This document shows positions 1-12,023 of a stretch of 64,000 bases of DNA, piece after piece. Numbering within the stretch: position 1 is the stretch's first letter; each line of letters opens with the position of its first letter. The notes under the pieces are model-generated. The model saw only the letters and a list, made by a program, of their open reading frames with translations. It was not told the origin of the DNA and did not search any database. Source of the stretch: Lactifluus volemus (Eukaryota; Basidiomycota; Agaricomycetes; Russulales; Russulaceae). The position numbers and the translations under genes are program-made. The stretch spans positions 62,001 to 126,000 of the forward strand of contig WTXI01000052.1 of assembly GCA_022376515.1 (NCBI GenBank), in the 5' to 3' direction.

Positions 1-735
1 GGCCACCCTGAACCTAACCTGAAGGTTGGGTTTGGGTTTGGATTTAGATTTAGGTTGGGAACCAGTTCGCCACACCCGGGAAGACCCTCTACTGAATCGT
101 TTTGATGTAACACGACCCTCCATTCTTGATCTTTACACTTCTGAACATATACCAAGTGGAGCAAGGGATAGGGGGCAAGGGAAGCAAATGAAAACCACGC
201 GCGAGAAGTTCGAGAACAGCAGGGTGAGGTTCGATTCCAGTAACATGAACCTCTTTATATACATCCAACTCTGGTGGTTATGAACTAAGGACAAGGCCAC
301 TAAAAATACCAAAGAAAATGGGGCAAAAGGGAAGGCGAAACAGGTAGCTGGTAATGTAGTGAAAGCCCAAACAAACGGCTTGTGGCTGACGGTTTCCGAG
401 TCAGTGGCCCGCTCTGAGTCGGTGCTTCAAGTTGCCGGAGCGCGCGCTGGCGCTTGCCTCGGATTATACTTACATCCTAGTATACTAAACGACTGTCGGC
501 ACAAACAAAGGGAATCTGTCCGAACCGAAATGAGATGGAATCACCCATTTTATCGTCAAAGTGGTCTCGAGTCTAACGTCTCGGCTGCATCCGTTGATTC
601 AACGCGGAGATCAGTTTACCAAGTGCTGAATTGTTAAGGAGAGATCGGGGATTTCTATCGCACATCCTGTAATTCGGTCCTCTCGACAATGTCTTCTATC
701 TATCATCCTACTTTTAATCCTACATTCCACCATAC
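1..735. other. No gene recognised
   Basis: I see no convincing coding region here. The first 60 bases are a GGTTTGG/TTTAG-like simple stretch. The short open frames have no recognisable protein content. The stretch ends at the stop codon of the minus-strand NLR gene A, so its right part is that gene's 3' flank. Confidence 0.4.
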
Positions 736-3700
736 CTATGTCCCCTCACCAGGGCGCTTTGATAGTAGCTTCACAATTCCGTGGTGAGACCGCTCCAAAG
801 CGAGTTGCAAAGGCATCTTGCCGTCCTTGTTTTGGAGATGCAGATCCGCACCACGCTCAAGTAGAACCTCGGCAACCTGGAAACATCCTTCGTGTGCCGC
901 GAAGTGCAACGGGGTGAAGAGATTGTCATCCTGTGCATTCACATCAGCACCATGGTCAAACAACAGTCGCACAACCTCCGCGTATTCCGATTGAGACGCA
1001 TAGTGCAAGGGGGTCTTCTTCCTCCCATCCCGAGGATCCACGCTTGCACCACGCTCAATGAGCATCCGTGCAATCGCAAGTTGTCCGTAATACGATGCAA
1101 TGTGTAATGGAGCCCAGCCATATTTGTCCTGTTCGTCGGCATTCGCACCGTGATCGAATAATAATTGTGCAATGTCGCAATGCCCCCAATTCGATGCTAT
1201 CTGGAGAGGGTTCAAATGATCCTCGTCCCGGAGGTTGATGTCAGCGCCATGCTCCAATAGCAGTCTGGCGGCCACCACGTCTCCGTGCTTTGACGCGATT
1301 AACAATGAAGTCATGTTTTGGTAAGTCACCGAGTTTGGATCTGCGCCGTGGTCAAGTAGCACTCTCATGGCCCTGGCATCCCCAGATCTCGATGCCAGGT
1401 GTAAGGCAGTTGCTCCTTCGTTGTCCCGAGTATCCACATCAACACCGTGCTCCAGCAGGAAAACGACAACTTCCAGATGACCGTAGGCCAACGCAGCGTG
1501 CAGTGGAGTCGCGCACATTCCGCCACTAACGTTGACATCTTCTGGGCTTGTGCCGATTAGACGTTCTATTATATCGCGGAAGCCGCAAAGCGCGGCATAA
1601 TACAGTGGGAATGCATCGGGTTGCTCCGGGCAACCGGTGAACGGAAATGACATCCAGGGTCTATCGATGTCGTATAACCAGACCCAGCATGCGAAATGTG
1701 GTTTATCTTTGTCAAAGAGGTGGTCCATCTCATCTTGGATATGTGATAATACGTCCTTGAACTGTGCATGATCAACCCAGTACGCCGCTGCATATTTAGC
1801 CAGGGGGAAATCCTCGATGCGATTTTCGTCTATGGTATCATCCAGTTGGAGGAGTATGCAAAGGCAAGCCCGTGCGAGGAATGTATGCGCAGACAATAGA
1901 GGAATGTGATAGTGCGAAACAAGATTGGAGTTCGCCAGCCGACTTGATGTTAGATACTCCTTCACAGTGAAGTGCGAGAACTGGACAACTTTAGAACCGT
2001 GGTCCTCGACAATGGCGACTAACGTAGAGCAAGCCGACATCACAGCTTCTTCTGCATCCTCGGGACGCCAATCCGCATCATACCCGGGCATTGTTTCCGC
2101 GTCTAATTGAATCGCAAGCACCTCGATGAGCTCCTTTACACGAAGTGGGCGAACGGATACTGTGAGGCATTGGAATAGCCGATATGTGTAGCCCCGCTTC
2201 TCCTCATCGATGTCTTGCAAAGTCCGGTCATACGTCTCGTCCAGAGTCTTTGGCAACTCATTCAACGCCCGTCTGATGCTCTGAGGAAAGCACCGACGCA
2301 ATGTTTCGATTTGGCAGTGCACCCATCGAAACCTATGTCATCGTGTAAGCATGAACTCTAAAATGACAACCTCAATTACAGCTTACATTCCGCCGGCTTT
2401 GAGTGTGAGGGTATCAATTACCAATATCTTATCCTCTTCTCTCCATTTTCGCATCTTCGGGTCAGAGCGAACCACAGAGTGAATGTAGTCGATAATATCC
2501 TGGTTTTGTTCAGATTCATTGTGGAGAGAAATCTTGTGGACTGCTAGGGGTTCGAGAACGGCCCGGATGTCTATCTCTGGTCGGCTGGTGATGCAAAGAT
2601 GTAGACATGGATGTGGGACCTCAACGAGCTCTTGCACAATCTTGAGGACTCGCTCGCGTTGTGTAGGGAACCCCGATGAGCTCGGGCATTCATCTAGTGC
2701 ATCGATGATGATGTAAAGTGGGCCTTGCCCTGGAAGTTCGAGCATCTTCTTCAAACATTATAAAAGCGCATCGCCACTGGGTTGTTGAGATCCGCGACCA
2801 TGTTTTGAGTAGAGGCCAGCGAGGATTTCACAGAAAGGATCGGACTGAGCACAGAATTGAATAAGAAGGGAAGACAACAAGCCGCGGGCGTCCCGCTTCG
2901 AGGCGTCACGGAAGTCGAGATAAAAATACGCGACAGTAGCCAGCCCAGCATCATGCAAGTCCTGGACATCTTGAATGATCGTCGAGCTTTCCGAAGAGGT
3001 AAGTAAACCATTCAGACAACAGCGCCATCACATACCACAGTACACTCTTTCCAGAACCGGCTAGAATACAGGAGAATCAGTAATAAAGACTGGAAACGGT
3101 AAGATAAACTTACGATTTCCATGTATCCACAAAAGCGAACCGGTTGCTTTCCATTCTTTGAAGGTGTCTCCTTGAATAAACCACGACGCGGTGCCATCGT
3201 GATGCGCCTCGCAAGCCATGTTGTGATTGGTGGACGGATCTGGAGGAGATAGCCAACGTCGAAAGTTTTCTTGTAATTGGTCACCTAGGGGTAGCCATTT
3301 CAGAATCAACGTCCAAAGGGAGGCGGCAGTATGAAGATACATACGATCTGTCTTGTTGATTTGCTCTGCTGCACGTTGCATGAGGACTTGGGCCCACAAT
3401 TTGAAACGCTTCAATCTCAAATGTCAATTGGACGTACCTAATGCTTGCTGAATGTCTTCCGTAGATGCCTTTCCATCTGATCAGATAAGGATTAAATACC
3501 ATACACATGGTCATAGGATTCATGTATGAGCCGCACCTTCCATCACTACCGTCATATTCTTCACGAGACCATGGATAATCTCGAAAGTCTGCGCTGCGGT
3601 TGCCCGAGACTCCTCTTGTGTGAGCCTGTCTATCCTCCTTAACACCGCCTGGACATCATTGTCACCGAGTAGCTTCTTTGCAAATTTCTCTGTGGAAAGT

Positions 3701-4388
3701 TGAGTAAAAGAAGTTGTTAGAAAGGAAGAATGTACTGAGCCGTCCCTCATTCATCCACTTTGTCGCGAGGGAGAGTACCGAAAGGAACTCGGTCAATATC
3801 TTGACTAGTATTTCAGTCATCGCCGGAGTAGGTTCGATCTCGGCCGAGTATAACTCGTGAGGCGCATGAGGAAATTTTCGAGACATTCAAAGACATCGAT
3901 GAGGGTATCGTGACCATCCTTGACGCCCTTGGCAGCCTAATGCACCCACATGTCATGAATAGGTAATTAGACATAACAAGGCAAACACGCACCGCGAGAA
4001 GGACCCCGATACCAGAAAAGACAATTTGTGCAGGCGGGAATGCCTACAATAACCGTCAAGATACAGCAATATTGAAACCGATAAACTTGGTTTGACTTAC
4101 TAGACTAGCACCTGCGCTAAGGACCGGATTGGTTGATAAGGTATATAAGCCATCCACGATGTGGTTCAGGCGTTTCGTCAATTTAGATTCGTCATTCTTG
4201 TCGAGCTTCTCTGCGTGCATTTTTAAAACGCTCAAGATATCATCGGGGGACTTGCAACGTTGGATTTCGGTAGATAGTGGATCACTCTGGAGGTCTCTCC
4301 CTGTCTGCTTCGAGTAGTTTGCCAAGGCGGCAGAAAGAACTAGTTGCAAGTTGGGAGAAGGGACAGTAGCATTGTTAACCGAAGACAT
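736..4388 (-). pseudogene. NLR gene A: Goodbye-NACHT-ankyrin receptor, broken
   Basis: STAND/NLR receptor expected to act as a cytosolic recognition switch. Ten exons (high to low): 4388-4101, 4043-3993, 3936-3736, 3689-3537, 3476-3438, 3386-3345, 3284-3114, 3060-3036, 2986-2387, 2332-736. Exons 1-4 give a Goodbye N-terminal domain (conserved ILVKILTEFLSVLSLATK-type helices, KKLLGDND, LTQEES). Exon 8 holds the P-loop PGSGKSVLW, exon 9 the Walker B segment IIDALDECP, and exon 10 the winged-helix region followed by nine ankyrin repeats. Two defects are visible. Exon 3 is one base shorter than in gene B near 3841-3845, which shifts the frame after the first third of the Goodbye domain. Exon 9 has a TAA at 2758-2760 where B and C have CAA. 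The ankyrin exon is fully open. I read this as a recent pseudogene. The exon-3 shift alone could be a base-call error, but the nonsense codon is an independent lesion. Restored length would be about 1055 aa. Confidence 0.85.
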
Positions 4389-4627
4389 TGGTATAAAGAA
4401 GGAACGTGTGTACGTGGGCGTAACCTTTTCCTTGTCTTCCGACTCATTAAGCGCTAATCAGCGCTAACCTGTCCTGAGAGCCCATCACGTGCATTTCATG
4501 TAGACGCGGCGACGCGCCAACACTCTATACTGTATGGATATGGAATAGTTATGTGGGGGTCAGCCCGCAGAGGGAACTGTATTCGGGCAGTAACAATTGA
4601 ATAGAGGAGTTTATACAAACTGTACCG
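4389..4627. promoter_or_regulatory. Upstream region of NLR A, duplicated at NLR B (9760-9999)
   Basis: This flank aligns closely with 9760-9999 in front of gene B. Shared blocks include a GCGCTAA motif, a CCCATCACGTGCATTTCATG segment containing the palindrome CACGTG, a CTATACTGTATGGATATGGAAT block and a GGGGTCAGCCC block. It probably contains the promoter. Conservation between copies shows recent duplication rather than proven function. CACGTG is a classical E-box/bHLH site; whether it is used here is unknown. Confidence 0.5.
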
Positions 4628-5495
4628 TACTAATCTCTCGTCCTGCCTAAATTTGTAGATTCATGATCCTGGTTGCTCCCTAGTCACTGAGGGAGAGGAA
4701 TGAATCTGCGTACATACCTATACCTCTTGTGCTACATTCTGTGGGTGACCGCTCGTCGAACCTGTCCGTCCCGAAGCTGAGGAAAGGCTGGATAGCGCTG
4801 CACCGCCACGATCGAGCCTCGCGGCAGCGATCTCCGTCGCACTTTTGTCGTGGTCTGCCACTATCAAAGACGTGGCGTGGGAGTGACCTGGCAGTCACCT
4901 CGTCGATGCTTGTCACCGTGGGCCATCCCCGTTGTTCAAGCTGTCGCAGCACAGTATGGAAAAGCACCGCAAAGTCGCCGTCGCCGTCGTGGTTATAGGA
5001 GTGGCGGAAATGGTCAATATGGTCGTATTCGCGATCAGTATGTGGTCAGGGCCATCTTGTCATTTGGCTGCGACTCGGGTGGTCATGTGGTGATGGCCAT
5101 AACAGAGGTAGCCGTAATCGAGTCGTTCTCGTGCTGGTGGTTGCGGTGCGTGAGCGTGAGCGTGATGGTGGTGCCCGTGTTGAGGTGGCGAGGGTATGAC
5201 ACTGACTCACGACATCGCCAACCTAGTCATGACCGCCAGCGGCTAGCCAATATACATAGAAGTGAAGAGGCAGGAAGGCGGCGTGTGGAGGTTTGGACTT
5301 ACAGCATCACGCACAGGGGAAAAAAGAAGGATCCCAACAATTTGACTCATCGTTTCTGTGCTGCGGTACCGTTGTCATCCATTTGTTGTATAAAATGTGA
5401 AACTGTGAGCTCGGTTGGCCGAAACTTATAGGCGTAGAGAGATGTGAGAAATGAGTCGAAATTGGAGGTTATTGGTGGTCGACCAACGCACATGA
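4628..5495. repeat. Duplicated upstream block, copy 1
   Basis: Diverged direct duplicate of 12021-13030. Conserved anchors are TACTAATCT..TAAATTTGTAG at the left, GTCGAACCTGTCCGTCCC (4756 and 12140), GGCTAGCCAATATACATAGAAGTGAA (5241; 12757 with small changes) and GTCGAAACTTATAG-like ends. The block may hold a small minus-strand gene: one frame shares a His/Pro/Gln-rich stretch and another shares SFGTDRFDE..SPT.CST with copy 2. However, frames are interrupted differently in the two copies, so I do not call a CDS. Confidence 0.65.
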
Positions 5496-6073
5496 GGCTC
5501 AGACTCATCACGTGTACGGGCTGCCACCAGCACCGTGACTAGTACTCACCCCGACATCATAAAACGCTCAAATGCATAACCAGTTTAATGCCATTACTTA
5601 TTAGAGTTTCCTGATCTGCATGACCGTATTGCCATCTCACGCTGTTCTTTAGCTATACTGTTTGGAAATCGGTTCCGGAACGCTGAATGTCCCATCCAGA
5701 AATGACACTTACAACGTACTAAAGCCAGCTCTTCTATATTAGACTGAGCTCAAATTCTTGCGTTTATCCATACAGCTCCCCACAGCTCAGTTGAGATGTT
5801 TTCTGAATTTGGCACACGCGATAGCTGTCCCACCCAGAAATGTCGTCTTCGTCACTTTGAACTTGCCCCGAGGCTCAGCTGCATCTGTTGTTGCGGAGCT
5901 AAGAGAGTAATGGGAAATTTCAGCCAATTGGGTCAAATTCCGTCAAACACTGTCCCGTTGACCCACAACTCTAATCCATACGGTCCTCCGAGTCTCAAGA
6001 ACGTCAGTGGGACTATTAGGAACACATTTTTCTTGTTTTCAGCATCGGATTTTCCGAATAAACTAAGTTATGA
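5496..6073. other. Spacer between duplicated block 1 and NLR B
   Basis: No gene recognised. The plus-strand open frame that begins at 5796 runs into the 3' end of NLR B and is antisense to it, so I treat it as a shadow. Confidence 0.4.
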
Positions 6074-9000
6074 CTATCTTCGATCCAACGCTCTACTTGT
6101 AATCCTATGTTCGGTGATGCCCTCTGTCTCTTCACCAGCGCGCTGTGATAATAATTGCGCAAGTTTGTCGCGAGACTTCTTCAAAGCGACTTGCAAAGGA
6201 ATCCGGCCGTTCTTGTTTTGGAGATGCGGATCGGCGTCATATTTGATTAGAACCTCGGTAACCTGCAAATCTCCGCATCGTGCCGCGAAGTGCAACGGGG
6301 TGGAGAGGTCGTCGTCCTGTGCATTCACATCAGCACCACGGTCAAGCAACAGCCGCACAACCTCCATGTGTCCTTCTCGCGACGCCATGTGCAAGGGGGT
6401 CATGTTCTTCCTAGCCCGAGGATCCACGCATGCACCACGCTCAAAGAGCATTCGGGCAATCTCAAGTTGTCCATAAATTGATGCAACGTGTAATGGAGCG
6501 AAACCAAGTCCGCCCTGTTCGTTGGCATTCGCGCCGTGATTGAATAATATTTGTGCAATGTCGCAATGCCCGCATTCCGATGCCTTCTCGAGAGGACTCC
6601 GGAGCCCCTCATCACGGAGCTTCATGTCGGCGCCATGCTCCAATAGCGGTCTGGCGGCCACCACGACTCCGTTCTCTGACGCGAAAAATAGTGCAGTCCT
6701 CATGCGGTTAGTCACCGAGTTTGGATCTGCGCCGCGGTCAAGTAGCGCTCTCATGACCCTGGCATCCCCAGATTTCGATGCCAGGTGTAAGGCAGTTGCT
6801 CCGTAGTGGTCCCGAGTATCGACATCTACGCCGTTCTCCAGCAGGAATAGCACAACTTCTACATGACCTCTGGCCGACGCAGCGTGGAGTGGAGTCATGT
6901 GCCTTCCGCCTCTAGCGTTGACATCTTCTGGGCTTGTAACGATTAGACGTTCTATTGTATCGCGAAAACCACAAAGCGCAGCATAATACAGTGGGAGTGC
7001 ATTGGGTTGCCGTGAGAACATGGAAAACAGCCATGTGGCCCAGGGGAATTCGATGTAGACCCAGTATGCGAAATATGGTTTGTCCTTGTCAAAGAGGTAA
7101 TCCATCTCATCTTGGATAAGTGATGATACGCTCTCAAACTGTGCATGATCAACCCAGTACCGCACTGCATATTCAGCCAGAGGGAAATCCTTGATGCGAT
7201 CTTCATTCATTGTGCCATCTAGTTGAAGTAGTATGCAAAGGCATGCCCGTGCGAGAAATGTATGCGCAGACAATAGAGGAATGTAATAGTGCGAAACAAG
7301 ATTTGAGTTCGCCAGCCGACTTGATGTTAGGTACTCCTTCACAGTGAAGTGGGAGAATTGGACAACTTTAGAATCGTGGTCCTCGACAATGGCGACTAGC
7401 GTAGAGCACGCCGACATCACAGCCTCTTCTGCATCCTCGGGACGCCAATCCGCATCAAATCCAGGCGTCTTCTCCGCGTCTGATTGGATTGCAAGCACCT
7501 CGACGAGCTCCTTCACATGAAGCGGACGAACAGATACTGTGAGGCATTGGAATAGACGATATGTGTATCCTTGCTTCTCCTCATCGATGTCTTGCAAAGT
7601 CCGGTCATATGTCTCGTCCAGAGTCTTCGGCAACTCATTCAACACCCGTCTGATGCTCTGAGGAAAACACCGACGCAACGTCTCGATTTGGCAGTGCACC
7701 CATCGAAACCTATGTCATCGTGTGAGCACCCACTATAAAACACTAACTCAGTCATAGCTTACATCCCGCCAGCTTTGAGTGTGAGGGTGTCAATTACCAA
7801 TATCTTGTCCTCTTCTCTCCATTTTCGCATCTTTGGGTCAGAGCGAACCACAGAGTGGATGTAATCGATGATATCCTGATTTTGTCCAGATTCGTTGTGG
7901 AGAGAGATCTTGTGGACTACTAGGGGTTCGAGAACGGCTCGGATGTCTATCTCAGGACGGCTGGTGACACAGAGATGTAGAGATGGAAGCGGAATATTGA
8001 CGAGCTCCTGCACAATATCAAGGGCTTGCTCGCGTTGTGTAGGAAACCCTGATGAATTTGGGCATTCATCCAGTGCGTCTATAATCAGGTAAAGTGGGCC
8101 TTGCTCCGGAAGTTCGAGCACATCCTTCAAGCATTGTAAAAGCACATCATCGCTAGGCTGTCGAGATCCATGATCGTATTTTGAGTAGAGAGAAGAGAGA
8201 ACGTCACAGGAGGGATCAGATTGAGCACAGAATTGAATAAGAAGGGATGACAGCAAGCTGCGGGAGTCCCGCTTAGACGCGTCACGAAAGTCGAAATAAA
8301 AATAAGCGAAGGTGGCCAACCCAGCATCGTGCAAGTCCTGAACTTCCCGAATGATCGTTGAGCTTCTCATGAGAGTGAGTACATCATTCAGGCAACTGTG
8401 AGAGTATCAGCACGTACCACAGCACACTCTTTCCAGAACCGGCTACAATACAGGAGACTATCAGTCGTAGAAAGACTCACAACGACGAGAGATACTGACG
8501 GTTCCCATGTATCCACAAAAGTGAGCAGTCTCTTTCCATTCTTTGAGGGCGTTTCCTTGAATAAACCACAGCGCAGTACCATCGTGATGTGCCTTGCAAG
8601 CAATATTATGGTTGGTGGATGGATCCGGAGGAGCTAGCCACCGTCGAAAGGATTCTTGTAATTGGTCACCTATGGTAACTACTTCAGAATCAACGTCGAA
8701 ATGGAGGCCGTATGAGGGTACAAACGGTTTGCCTTGTTGAGTTGTTCTGCCGCACGTTGCATGACGACTTGTGGCCACAATTTGAAACGTTTCGTTCTCG
8801 AATATCAGTTGGACGTACCTAGAGCCTGCCGAATGCTTTCTGTAGATGCCTTTCCATCTGATGGAGAAGGGTTAAGCACACGTTGGTCATAGCATCAGAG
8901 AATGAGCCGCACCTTCCATCACCACTGTCATATTATTGACGAGGCCATGGATGATCTCCAAAGTCTGCACGGCCGTCGCCCGAGACTCCTCTTGTGTGAG

Positions 9001-9759
9001 TCTGTCGAGCCTGCGTAGCACTGTCTGGACGTCATAGTCGCCGAGTAGCTTCTTTGCAAATTTCTCTGTGGCGAGGTGAGCCAGAGTAGTTGTTCGAAAA
9101 GAAGAACGTACTGAGCCGTCCCTCATTCATCCACTTTGTCGCGAGGGAGAGTACCGAAAGGAACTCGGTCAAAATCTTGACCAGTATTTCAGTCATCGCC
9201 GGAGTAGGTTCGATCTCGGGTCGAGTATAACTCGTGAGACGCATGAGAAAGTTTTCGAGACATTCAAAGACATCGATGAGGGTATCGTGACCATCCTTGA
9301 CGCCCTTGGCAGCCTAATGCACCCACATGTCATGAATAGGTAATTAGACATAACAAGGCAAACACCCACCCCGAGAAGGACGCTGATACCAGAAAAGACC
9401 ATTGGTGCGGGAGGGAATGCCTACAATACCCGTCAAGATACAACAATAGCGAAACAGAAAAACCTGGTTTGACTTACTAGACTAGCACCTGCGCTAAGGA
9501 CCGGATTGGTCGACAAGGTATATAAGCCATCTACGATGTGGTTCAGGTATTTCATCAATGTGGATTTGTCATTCTTGTCGAGCTTCTCTGCGTGCTTTTT
9601 TAAAACGTTCAAGACATCATCGGGGGACTTGCAAAGTTGGATTTCGGTAGATAGTGGATCACTCTGGAGGTCTTTCCCTGTCTGCTTCGAGTAGTTTTCC
9701 AAGGCGGCACTGAGAATGAGTTGCAAGTTGGGAGAAGGGACAGCAGCATTGTTGACCAT
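6074..9759 (-). pseudogene. NLR gene B: Goodbye-NACHT-ankyrin receptor with one frameshift
   Basis: Tandem duplicate of gene A with the same ten-exon structure: 9759-9478, 9420-9370, 9313-9112, 9065-8913, 8857-8819, 8767-8726, 8669-8500, 8442-8418, 8362-7763, 7709-6074. The domains are Goodbye, NACHT (P-loop PGSGKSVLW on the 25-nt exon 8; Walker B LIIDALDECP), winged-helix region and nine ankyrin repeats. The start at 9759 is chosen by alignment with gene A; an in-frame ATG 33 nt upstream (9792) would add 11 residues. Exon 7 is 170 nt against 171 in A and 168 in C. One base is missing around 8524-8533, in the segment that should read GSLLWIHG, so the P-loop falls out of frame. Everything else is open. 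This is either a very young pseudogene or an intact gene with a one-base consensus error. Corrected length would be about 1066 aa. Confidence 0.8.
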
Positions 9760-9999
9760 TGGTATAAGGGAGGAACGTGTGTAAGTGGACATAACCCTTC
9801 CCTCGTCTTCCGAGTCATTGAGCGCTAACCTGTGCTAAGTTGAACCTGTGCTGAGAGCCCATCACGTGCATTTCATGCACTATCGCACCGACACTCTATA
9901 CTGTATGGATATGGAATCGAGTTATGGTGGGGGTCAGCCCACGGAGGGAACCGTAATTCGGGTAGTAACAACTGAATATAGCATTCTACAGAGGGTACT

Positions 10000-12023
10000 G
10001 TACATCAGGAAGTTGTGTTGTAGCTAGGTAGGCCTAGGTAGCCAAGGTAGCAGCTGTAGCACTGTAGGCAAGTCCCAAATAGGTTGTACTCTGTAGCATC
10101 ATCCTGGCTATGTAGCACACTGTAGACCCTGTTAAGTCTACCTAGATCACTGTAGTTCATCATTACTTACTCAGTAGCCACTTGTAGACTTTGTAGTTCA
10201 CACACTCACACCAAAGATAATGAGTAAATAAATGTATTCACAATCACAGGTACACATGTACTACATGCTAATATAAACTAGTCTTCACTACGTGAAGCCA
10301 GGGCCATGGGGAGGAGTTGGGGTGGGTATGACAATGCGAGGAGGAAGAGGGGGGGACAAGGACAAGGAAGAGTACGATGATGATGATGAGGACAAGGAAG
10401 AGGGCAACAACGACAACGATGACAAGAGAAGAAGGGACAAGGGCGGAGGGGGAGGCAGAGGACAACGCAGAGGGTAAAAAAAGGGGGTGGAGTGAGAAGT
10501 GTCACAACTCACGGGTAGTACTAGAGGGAGTGTTGTACTATATGGGGGGACTTGGGCATTAAGGAAGCAGAAGTCAGTGTGTGAAAATCAAAAGAAAGAG
10601 GACACAACACACCCAGAACTGTGCTTATAGGCAATGGCAGTGGCGGCAAGGGGGCAGCGCTGCCGTTCCAGCGACAGCAGCGGGACAAACGACAGCACCA
10701 GAGGGTCAGTGATCCTCAAGGAGGTGACACAGAGAAGGTGACAAGGTAATGTCACGATGGCAGAAGAAGCAATGAGACAACGACGCAGAGACAACAACAT
10801 AGAGGAACAGAGACAACAAAGGGGGGACAAGAGGAAGCGAAGTTGGAGCGGCAGAAAAGAAAAGTCAACATCGTGCAAACAAGGATAAATATGCACGTGA
10901 TTGGCGCATCAGAATCACTAACCAGAAATGCCTAGCAGCAGTGTCGCGTTGCCTTACCACTCTTCACGCGCGTGAACGATGGAACCACCGAGACGGTGTC
11001 GACACTCTGGCATGACCTCGAAGCGGCACGATACCACATCGCTGAACTCGTAGATTTGCTTGTTTTGACAACGTGAGTGTTGGAGGGACGCAGGGGTGCT
11101 CGGGAGGTCCCTCCTGTCTGAGCGCCGCCAGGTGCGTTGCCTTTCTTTTTTTTTTTTTTTGAGAAAGTTGACACTTCTCTCGACTTAATCCGTCACCGTT
11201 TCCGACACCATCGTCATCGCCTGCTGCCGCTACCCACAGCGCGCTTGAGGGAAGCTAGTTCGCATGGCAGCAACGTCCCGTTCGTTTCGAAAACACCCGT
11301 GTTGGAGGGGTGTTGGGATGCCTGAGGGATACTTCCCTGTCAGGCATTACTAGGTATGGTGCATCCACTCTTCCACTTCACTGACTTCTCTGTAGTTTTT
11401 TCTTTCTTCGCTCCCTCTTTGTTCCCCTTTGATGAGGGATGGTGTGGTGTCATTCCTCGCCACGGAGGGGAACCGCTCACGCCACGTCAATGTCCTTGGC
11501 GTCGGGACTGCTCTGGTGCCACATTTGTGGCCGTCCGAGCTCCTGACGCCTGTGACCAGCACGTCGCATGGCGGGGATGGCATCCGATCACGGCTCTGAG
11601 CACGTGCCGAATCGGATACGGACATCGGTAGCGATGTGCAGGGCGCCCTTGACACGGCGAGATGGCGGACCATGTTCCCTCCAGTTGTGCAACAGACAAG
11701 GCAGACTCGGAAGAGTCCAAGCAGGAAAGATCAAATTGAAAACTATTATAAACTGAGGAGTTTGATATCAGGAAGGGGATGTGCTAAGCGAGGCGAGAAG
11801 GCCCGAATAGAGGCTAAAATAAGCCCCCGAAAACATGAAAACATGAGATCGATCCCCCCACCTGCCAGTACAGAGTACTTGGTAGTTCCCTTCCAATCTA
11901 CAGAGCACTTGGTAGTCCAGGTAGTCCCCTACCAATCTAACAAGGTCTACAGCACCTACATGGGCTACCGAGGGGGCCTAGGAGCCAGTCCTCTACCTAG
12001 GTGGGTCATGTTTCCTGATGTAC
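10000..12023. mobile_element. ~2.0 kb insertion with 12-bp terminal inverted repeats
   Basis: The ends are GTACATCAGGAA (10000-10011) and its exact complement TTCCTGATGTAC (12012-12023). Copy 1 of the flanking duplicated DNA lacks the insertion: there the left flank runs directly into TACTAATCT through GTACCGTAC (4622-4630). Subterminal DNA on both sides is packed with CTGTAG / TAGGTAG-type motifs in opposite orientation, as in cut-and-paste DNA transposons. The interior is low complexity: a purine-rich GACAA/GAGGA run at about 10320-10900, T15 at 11146-11160, and two similar TGTTGGAGGG copies near 11077 and 11302. I find no transposase, so it is probably non-autonomous. Superfamily unknown. 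If GTAC is a target-site duplication, the inverted repeat proper is only ATCAGGAA. Confidence 0.65.

Noticed and set aside
227..238. GGTTCGATTCC, resembling a tRNA T arm
   Set aside because: No matching stem, acceptor or anticodon arm around it.
4756..4773. Shared GTCGAACCTGTCCGTCCC block as a possible tRNA or snRNA piece
   Set aside because: It is simply a conserved part of the local segmental duplication; no RNA fold with canonical arms was found.
4850..5431. 193-codon plus-strand open frame in the duplicated block
   Set aside because: Not preserved in the second copy (12021-13030) and of odd composition; antisense conservation is stronger.
5796..6476. 226-codon plus-strand frame
   Set aside because: Its second half is antisense to the conserved ankyrin exon of NLR B.
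10268..10562. Several frames rich in Asp/Lys or Ser/Leu/Pro
   Set aside because: Artefacts of a purine-rich low-complexity run inside the inserted element.
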